Assembly (NCBI RefSeq): GCF_900129355.1
Contig: NZ_FQVL01000002.1
Location: 248,001-312,000 of the forward strand
Direction of reading: 5' to 3'
Length of the DNA: 64,000 nt
Source: Seinonella peptonophila
GTDB taxonomy: Bacteria; Bacillota; Bacilli; Thermoactinomycetales; Thermoactinomycetaceae
Of this stretch, positions 58,814 through 64,000 are shown one piece after another. How positions within the stretch are numbered: the first letter of the stretch is position 1; every line of letters begins with the position of its first letter. Below the pieces are notes generated by a model. That model was not told the origin of the DNA. It ran no database searches and saw only the letters and a list, made by a program, of their open reading frames with translations. The position numbers and the translations under genes were made by a program.

Positions 58814-59146
58814 CTAACTTTTCCGTTTCGGTAATCGTCTATTAATTCCTAACCGCCGCAAATTAGCCCAAATGGTATAAGGTGTTGATTGAAGATAATC
58901 TGATATTGCACTTACAGACATTTCTTTTTGCCAATATAGATCATACAGTAATTCCTTCAATTCATTATTAGATAGTTTCAATTGCCTAGATAGATGATTT
59001 CCTTTTGAAAGCTTGGGTATACGATAAAGCTCAAGATTACTGAGAATCGTATTAGGTGAACACTTAAAGTGTTTGGCTAAGTCACTGTAAGTAAAACAAT
59101 CTTCAAGATACAATTTACTTAGTTCATCTTTAGGAAGCTTTCTCAC
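58814..59146 (-). CDS. Tandem helix-turn-helix protein upstream of the lasso cluster
   Basis: A 110-residue basic protein with two similar helix-turn-helix units: SDLAKHFKCSPNTILSNLEL (residues about 20-39) and SAISDYLQSTPYTIWANLRR (about 78-97). It could be a duplicated DNA-binding domain or an RNA/DNA-binding adaptor. It lies just upstream of the lasso promoter on the same strand, so control of that cluster is possible. Confidence 0.72.
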   Translation of the reverse strand: MRKLPKDELSKLYLEDCFTYSDLAKHFKCSPNTILSNLELYRIPKLSKGNHLSRQLKLSNNELKELLYDLYWQKEMSVSAISDYLQSTPYTIWANLRRLGINRRLPKRKS

Positions 59147-59306
59147 AACGAAACCTCCACCTTTTCATTCAAAAAAGTAACCTTGTAAGGTCTTGCCGAA
59201 CAGACCTTTTAATCACCTGGACTTTATCTGAAACTCATGCCAAATACTATTTTGTGTCAAGGTGCTCTTCCGTTTCTCAATCTCTCCCGACTCCATAACT
59301 AGCAAC

Positions 59307-59738
59307 TCAATCTTTAAACAATTCCATTAACTTTCTCGAAACATGTGACATATCTTGATTTTTAACTACTAACTTCCCATCGACTAAAATCGAATATGCA
59401 CGATCTTTTTGATCAAAGACAACTTGTATTAGATCGCCAGTTGATGAATGTGTCATTATTGATGCGGCATCACCTTTTTGTAAATCTCTCAAACTTATTT
59501 TACATTCCTCTTTCACCAAATCATTCTGCTTTATAATAGTAGGTAATGATACAAGATATTGTTTTTTCTCCAACTGTGAAATCAGTTCTGTTGTCATTCC
59601 TAATTCTAGTCGAATAAATTTCTCTTGAAAATCTGAACTAGTAATTGCTGACACCAATTTTTGTTGGTACATTTGTAATGCCAGTTGCAATACACGTTGC
59701 TCATCTTCATTGACCCAAAGTGTTAATTTTGTTTTCAT
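59307..59738 (-). CDS. Prophage protein of unknown function
   Basis: A 143-residue protein: helical N-terminal part (LTLWVNEDEQRVLQLALQMY) and a beta-rich C-terminal part (DLIQVVFDQKDRAYSILVDG). ATG at 59738 follows GGAG by 12 nt; the longer frame to 59816 overlaps the next gene. Family not recognised. Confidence 0.62.
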   Translation of the reverse strand: MKTKLTLWVNEDEQRVLQLALQMYQQKLVSAITSSDFQEKFIRLELGMTTELISQLEKKQYLVSLPTIIKQNDLVKEECKISLRDLQKGDAASIMTHSSTGDLIQVVFDQKDRAYSILVDGKLVVKNQDMSHVSRKLMELFKD

Positions 59739-59745
59739 GATTTGA

Positions 59746-59976
59746 TCAACTCCAATGAGTGGGTGTATTATATATTTGATTACTAATTTTGAAAGGTAGA
59801 TATCTTGTTTCCCCAAAACTTTGAATTTCTACCTTTCCCTTTATCTGTTCACGAACACTTTTTTTAATCCTCATTTCTGGAAATTCCTTGCTTTCGATTA
59901 AATCACCCTTCATTAAAACTTTTTGTATTTGCCTCCTTCCGTTATCAAACGACTGAGTAATAACTTGGAAATCCAT
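59746..59976 (-). CDS. Small prophage protein, first of a leftward pair
   Basis: A 75-residue basic protein (VITQSFDNGRRQIQKVLMKG). AAAGGGGAG stands 7 nt before the ATG at 59976. It is divergent from the HTH-TPR regulator gene, so it is a plausible target of that regulator. Family not recognised. Confidence 0.62.
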   Translation of the reverse strand: MDFQVITQSFDNGRRQIQKVLMKGDLIESKEFPEMRIKKSVREQIKGKVEIQSFGETRYLPFKISNQIYNTPTHWS

Positions 59977-60283
59977 TATAGACTCCCCTTTCTTGTTTAA
60001 ATTCAACCTGATATAAACACTAATGTAATTAACTACTTTCTCTCAGGAATGTTTGTACTTTTTTGACTGTCCCTATATTCATATTCTATTATTTTTGCTA
60101 CAATAAAACAAAGTATAGCAAATCGTAAAAATAGATTGTTTTTCGTTAATTTTCGTTTTTTACTATTCTAAAAACAATAAATTCACGAAATTACACAGGG
60201 ATAATTTCTCATTTTCCGAAAAATACCGCTAAACACCATCTTTTCGCAAAAAAAAATAAACTTTTTCAAAAGAGGTGATTTAA
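59977..60283. promoter_or_regulatory. Divergent control region of the HTH-TPR regulator
   Basis: About 307 nt without a gene. TTGACT (60063-60068), 18-nt spacer and TATTAT (60087-60092) form a rightward promoter, giving a leader near 190 nt. Repeated TTTTCG/CGAAA words (about 60137-60250) may be regulator sites. AAAGAGGTG at the end is the ribosome site for 60284. Confidence 0.5.
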
Positions 60284-61615
60284 ATGGATTTGGATCGCAA
60301 AGCTCTTGGGGAACAACTGAGGCAATTACGTAAAAGTAAAAATTTAATTATTAAAGACATTGACTCAATGGGTTTATCAGGTGCATCGGCAAGCAAAATA
60401 GAAAATGGTCATCCTTCAGTTGGACTCAAAATGATTAAAAAATATTGTGGAATTTTGGGATTTGACTTTAGTAAATCACCAATGCTTGACAATCAAACAG
60501 TTGAAAAAGATCAAGACAAGCCTCTCAAACTAAAACTAACAATAATTGAGAATTTGGTCAGAGATAATCACCCTAAATTAGCCTTAGAAAAGCTAAAAGA
60601 ACTAGATTTACACCCGTCTCACACATTAAAGGCTACTCATCATTTTTTAAGAGCAAAAATATATTTATTAAAAGGTAATGTAAATGAGGCAGAAAATTAC
60701 TTTCAAAAGGCTATTCAATCGATTGAGAACCATCCAGAATTCGCTCTTAAATCAAACATTAAAGCGAACGCCTTTGTGGAGCTAGGGTCAATCGAATACA
60801 AGAAAAATAATTTTTCTAACGCACTAAAGTTAGCAAAAAGAGCAGAAGAATCATTTATAGAACAAGGAGAACGGAAATTTTTAAAACATGTGATACTGAT
60901 GAATCAAGCCGTTTATCTTGAACTGCTCAATAAAAATGAGCAATCTCAAGTCATCCTAAATAAAATCAAAAACGAGATAAATGAAATTGAACATCTTGAT
61001 GTTATCTTGAACATGTATGACGTAAATGCAATCATTTTACAAAAGTCAGGGTTATATCGTAAAGCAATCGAATCCATTGAAAAAGGACTAGAAATAGCTA
61101 TACAAAATAATAAGCATGGACGAGCAGGAGAGCTATGGAAAACGCTAGGAATAATCACAAAATCCATGCATAAAAATGCCTTAGCTATTGAATACCTAGA
61201 AACAGCAAAATTTTTACTGAGCAATCACAACAAAAAACATCAACTCATAGTTGTAGACAAAGAACTAGCTGAGATATATAACAAACAAAAAAAGTGGAGA
61301 AAGGCTAAAAACTTACTCCAATCTTCACTAGCTAATATTGATAGTAAAACGCATATACTGAGATATATACAAGCCAGACTCACTCTTGGGATTAGCACAT
61401 ATCATTTGAAGGAATACGAAGAAGCATATGAACATTTTGAACAGGCGTTGCAATTATCTAAAAAACACAATTTAAAATCACTTGAGTACAAATGCACATT
61501 AGAATTAGGTAAATTATTGAAAGAGACTGATCAGACAATGTACAATCAAAATCTAAACAGACTTTTCTCACTAGCCCTTGAGTTAGAGGAAGAAGGAGGT
61601 GAGATTAATGAATAA
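60284..61615 (+). CDS. RRNPP-type regulator (HTH plus TPR repeats)
   Basis: A 443-residue protein. Residues 8-62 form an XRE helix-turn-helix (QLRQLRKSKNLIIKDIDSMG then SASKIENGHPSVGLKMIKKY). Residues about 80-430 are tetratricopeptide repeats (for example LRAKIYLLKGNVNEAENYFQ, KAIESIEKGLEIAIQNNKHG, LKEYEEAYEHFEQALQLSKK). This layout is that of peptide-sensing regulators (PlcR, PrgX, AimR). In a prophage it may govern lysis/lysogeny or the neighbouring genes. A short ORF with a strong ribosome site begins inside its last codons. Confidence 0.85.
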   Translation: MDLDRKALGEQLRQLRKSKNLIIKDIDSMGLSGASASKIENGHPSVGLKMIKKYCGILGFDFSKSPMLDNQTVEKDQDKPLKLKLTIIENLVRDNHPKLALEKLKELDLHPSHTLKATHHFLRAKIYLLKGNVNEAENYFQKAIQSIENHPEFALKSNIKANAFVELGSIEYKKNNFSNALKLAKRAEESFIEQGERKFLKHVILMNQAVYLELLNKNEQSQVILNKIKNEINEIEHLDVILNMYDVNAIILQKSGLYRKAIESIEKGLEIAIQNNKHGRAGELWKTLGIITKSMHKNALAIEYLETAKFLLSNHNKKHQLIVVDKELAEIYNKQKKWRKAKNLLQSSLANIDSKTHILRYIQARLTLGISTYHLKEYEEAYEHFEQALQLSKKHNLKSLEYKCTLELGKLLKETDQTMYNQNLNRLFSLALELEEEGGEINE

Positions 61616-61643
61616 ATTACATGGAGATGATGATATAACATAG
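61608..61643 (+). CDS. 11-residue ORF overlapping the regulator stop
   Basis: ATG at 61608 with AAGGAGGTGAG 6 nt upstream encodes MNKLHGDDDIT and then TAG. The strong ribosome site and translational coupling suggest it is translated. It has no signal sequence, unlike Phr, PapR or AimP precursors, so it may be a leaderless signal, a spacer ORF or chance. Confidence 0.45.
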   Translation: MNKLHGDDDIT

Positions 61644-61660
61644 CGGATTGTAATTCTCAA

Positions 61661-61697
61661 AAAGATAACCATCATTGAAACGATGGTTGTCTTTTTA
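61661..61697. terminator. Terminator after the regulator
   Basis: AACCATC and GATGGTT (extended by GAT/GTC) pair around ATTGAAAC, followed by CTTTTTATTT. Confidence 0.85.
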
Positions 61698-61704
61698 TTT
61701 CATA

Positions 61705-62247
61705 TCAACTGTAATACACAATTAGTTCCCCTGGCCTCCTACTCTCTCTTTCCTTCCGCTTCCTCTCACTATTAGCCGCCTTTATAAACTCATCCTCAAC
61801 CCCATAAATCCGTTCCCTATTTTGTATCCATATTGGATACCACTCACGCCTTAATTGCTCTTTGATTGGTATCTTTTTATTACGAGTACTATAGTCTATA
61901 CCATCTGTTCCTATGTGACATTCTCCTGAATCGCTGGTTAGACGACTGATTAAAACTTCTTTACTATGTCGTCTCTTCAACTGATAATCTGTTAATATTG
62001 GGTACTCATGACGGTTCCGTTTCCACGGGTCCTTATCCTCAAATTCCTCTTTTAAAATAAAATTAGCCAACCATTCAAGTTGGCTAGAATCAGGCCTTTC
62101 ATTTTGTGGGTATTTTTCATTTCTCGGAACCTGGTCTATATATCCATCAATTAAATTCTGTATTTTCTCAACTCTAAACTCGCGATTAGATTCGTTCTCT
62201 TGGATTAATCCATTCACATCTAATTTAAATCGCTCTTTATAGTCCAT
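61705..62247 (-). CDS. Prophage protein of unknown function
   Basis: A 180-residue charged protein (ERFKLDVNGLIQENESNREF; LRREWYPIWIQNRERIYGVE; C-terminal RKRKERESRR). GAAGGGTG stands before the ATG at 62247. It is downstream of the sigma-like gene and could be its partner. Family not recognised. Confidence 0.65.
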   Translation of the reverse strand: MDYKERFKLDVNGLIQENESNREFRVEKIQNLIDGYIDQVPRNEKYPQNERPDSSQLEWLANFILKEEFEDKDPWKRNRHEYPILTDYQLKRRHSKEVLISRLTSDSGECHIGTDGIDYSTRNKKIPIKEQLRREWYPIWIQNRERIYGVEDEFIKAANSERKRKERESRRPGELIVYYS

Positions 62248-62264
62248 CTCTTCACCCTTCCTTC

Positions 62265-62612
62265 CTAGTAATCCCATTGCTTAAATATATCTGCTATTTT
62301 CCTACATGCTGACTTGATCAATCTCTTAACTTGACGGGTTGATATATTCATAATTCGGGCTATTTCATGTATGTTACTGACTTGATCATATTTATAAATC
62401 AGTACGTTATTTTCCAATGATGTCAACTCGGCTATTTGTATAGCTCGTTGTAGATCAATTAAAAAATCGTTTAATTCAGTCCGTTGATATCTTTGTTCAT
62501 GAATTCGATGGATATTCATTAAGACCTTATGAACTCCTTTCCGTCCTCGAATTCGATACTTATAGTTAAAATTTCTCTCGTCTTGCCCTGGTACAAATCC
62601 GCTTTTTCCCAT
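62265..62612 (-). CDS. Sigma-region-4-like transcription regulator
   Basis: A 115-residue protein whose C-terminal half resembles sigma region 4: LENNVLIYKYDQVSNIHEIA then RIMNISTRQVKRLIKSACRK. Small proteins of this ArpU/sigma-like sort activate late promoters in Gram-positive phages. It is the best candidate to act on the three promoter-like repeats. GGAG precedes the ATG. Confidence 0.78.
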   Translation of the reverse strand: MGKSGFVPGQDERNFNYKYRIRGRKGVHKVLMNIHRIHEQRYQRTELNDFLIDLQRAIQIAELTSLENNVLIYKYDQVSNIHEIARIMNISTRQVKRLIKSACRKIADIFKQWDY

Positions 62613-62673
62613 ATTTACATCTCCTTTTCTGTTTGAATTCCATCCCCTAGTTCATCGAAGGGAAAAGAAAAAA

Positions 62674-62698
62674 AGACTCAAGCGTATAAGCTGAGTCT
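62674..62698 (-). terminator. Terminator of the dNMP kinase gene
   Basis: AGACTCA and TGAGTCT pair perfectly around a 10-nt loop, followed on the minus strand by seven Ts. It overlaps the last codons of the kinase. Confidence 0.85.
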
Positions 62699-63322
62699 CC
62701 TGTAATCCATGATTGAATTTACTTGATCTTTAAGATCATCAAGTGATCCCTCATTCTCAACTAAGAAATCATAAGTCATTACCTCTAACATCCGTTCCGT
62801 TTCATCTCTTAACTGTTTCAAAGTACATTCATCACCACGTTCAATTATTCGGTCTATTCGCATTTCTAGTGGTGTCTCTATTTTGATCACCTTTACACCG
62901 TGATCTTTAGCCCAAAGCCTTTCATTTGGCTGTCGGATATCGGTTATTACAAACTTAACTTCCTCTACCTCATCAAATAGGCTCAAATGGGTATTAATAT
63001 CTGCAACCATTAACTTAATCCAAATATCAGAATCAATCTTGCGGCATTCTTGTCCGAACCATTGATATAAACCACGATCCTTTGCAGTGGATTCTCCAAA
63101 TAAATCATTAGCGGTTATTTTCAATTTGGTACCAAATGCGAACTTGATATATCCGTAATTCTCGATCAAGTAATCTGCTACAGTATCCTTACCCGACCTT
63201 GCTTGCCCCATTAGACCTAAAATTCGAGTGTTTTGTTTTAATTTCAAATTAGTTGTATTCGCGCTATACTGCTCCATAAATTGTGGAACCAGTTTCTTAA
63301 AATCGATATCAAATTTATTCAT
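62678..63322 (-). CDS. Deoxynucleoside monophosphate kinase-like protein
   Basis: A 214-residue P-loop kinase: Walker A GLMGQARSGKDTVADYLIE (about residues 36-54), FAFGTKLKITANDLFGE, the VITDIRQPNER motif, and KIETPLEMRIDRIIERGDE. These fit phage dNMP kinases (T4 gp1 type), which supply nucleotides for replication. Start overlaps the methyltransferase stop (ATGA). Confidence 0.86.
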   Translation of the reverse strand: MNKFDIDFKKLVPQFMEQYSANTTNLKLKQNTRILGLMGQARSGKDTVADYLIENYGYIKFAFGTKLKITANDLFGESTAKDRGLYQWFGQECRKIDSDIWIKLMVADINTHLSLFDEVEEVKFVITDIRQPNERLWAKDHGVKVIKIETPLEMRIDRIIERGDECTLKQLRDETERMLEVMTYDFLVENEGSLDDLKDQVNSIMDYRRLSLYA

Positions 63323-64000
63323 CCTCTGATTCCTCCGTATCCAAATAAATTAAAAGCTGATTCTTTTTTTACTTTATATGCCAAACGGTAAAGACGACCC
63401 AAATCTACACAATCTATCAAATCTAAAGTACGAAAATAACATAATGCAAAATCTTTCATTTTTGCATCTATCTTCTGTACATAACTTTCCTTGTCAGATA
63501 AATCCATCCCCCAAAACAAACGATAATGTTCAATCATAATTTTGTTAACTTGTTGAACTCCTATTTTGGGAATCGTCATAAAAAAATAACCCTCCTCGAT
63601 TAATTGAAATATGTGAGGGAAAAACCTTGAAGGGTATCCATAAGGGTCAAGATCAATAACATTGAATTTTTGTTTTTCATAAATATAGTGATGAATTCTT
63701 TTGAAAGAATCACATTTCATTATCTTTAAATTAGGATTCTTTATTTGCTCTAATCTGCAAATTTTGGTTTGATCAATATCATGTGCAACCACTTCTCCAA
63801 ATTCCAGATACAACTTTGTTAAATTACCATTACCAGCGTGCGTTTCCAGAATTCGATATTGTTGATCCTTTGATAAAACCCTGTTAATCTGTTCTTTCTT
63901 CTCAATAGGATGGTGATGTTTATCGTTGTTTTTAGACTGGTGTAACCTTATATATTTGTGTTTCACACTGGATACTGTTGTATTTAAAACTTCTGCAATC
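63319..64000 (-). CDS. Trm1-like SAM methyltransferase, N-terminus off the window
   Basis: The frame is open to the right edge. The last bases read IAEVLNTTVSSVKHKYIRL, which looks like a helix-turn-helix, so the protein has a DNA-binding N-terminus before the methyltransferase domain. SAM motif I is ILETHAGNGNLTKLYLEFGE; motif IV is FNVIDLDPYGYPSRF, which resembles DLDPFG of tRNA (guanine-N2) dimethyltransferase Trm1 rather than DNA methyltransferases. The GTG at 63966 is probably internal. Target unknown. Confidence 0.75.
   Translation of the reverse strand, partial: IAEVLNTTVSSVKHKYIRLHQSKNNDKHHHPIEKKEQINRVLSKDQQYRILETHAGNGNLTKLYLEFGEVVAHDIDQTKICRLEQIKNPNLKIMKCDSFKRIHHYIYEKQKFNVIDLDPYGYPSRFFPHIFQLIEEGYFFMTIPKIGVQQVNKIMIEHYRLFWGMDLSDKESYVQKIDAKMKDFALCYFRTLDLIDCVDLGRLYRLAYKVKKESAFNLFGYGGIRG

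Overview
The window is a low-GC Gram-positive, spore-forming (Bacillales-type) chromosome segment of about 13.8 kb followed by about 50 kb of a tailed-phage prophage that continues past the right edge. The host part carries a sporulation/translation neighbourhood known from Bacillus and relatives (lepA, yqxA, spoIIP, gpr, rpsT, holA, comEC). The AT-rich composition and a trio of tandem ATP-grasp genes would suit a family such as Thermoactinomycetaceae, but that is inference only.

Host region (1-13,810): on the minus strand lie lepA (5' part only), a YqxA-like gene, spoIIP and gpr. rpsT is divergent on the plus strand. Three tandem paralogous ATP-grasp enzymes follow, then a CcdC-like membrane protein, a DUF523 protein, a phytoene-desaturase-like FAD oxidoreductase, a small membrane protein, holA, and an ECF sigma/anti-sigma pair. 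The last host sequence is the 3' end of comEC, cut in its metallo-beta-lactamase-like domain just before the GKSSSS part of the usual HHGSKSSSS motif. The prophage therefore sits inside the DNA-uptake channel gene.

Prophage (about 13,811 to beyond 64,000): a plus-strand early block (13.8-23.3 kb) holds small genes, a DnaC-type loader, an HNH-AP2 endonuclease, a DnaB-type helicase and a TOPRIM primase. A minus-strand late block, read from about 51 kb down to 23.3 kb, encodes TerS, TerL, portal, minor head protein, scaffold, SU10-type capsid, connectors, tail tube, tail chaperones with a -1 frameshift, tape measure, Dit-LamG, tail endopeptidase/beta-helix, XhlA, holin and amidase. It is a siphovirus with an SPP1/TP901-like head-tail plan. 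Accessory genes interrupt the late block: a PIG-L deacetylase, a DNA methyltransferase, a BRO-N/endonuclease fusion, and small membrane proteins on both strands.

The control and accessory region (51-61.7 kb) has a repressor with duplicated promoter-operators, a lipoprotein, a J-domain protein, a complete lasso-peptide gene cluster (precursor A, protease B2, cyclase C, RRE protein B1, ABC exporter D), and an RRNPP-type HTH-TPR regulator followed by an 11-codon ORF. The last part has a sigma-region-4-like protein, a dNMP kinase and a Trm1-like methyltransferase.

The most notable systems are the prophage-borne lasso-peptide cluster; a run of four perfect hairpins (50,905-51,060) lying between a recurring 45-bp promoter-like element and a terminator just upstream of the terminase genes; and the comEC integration.
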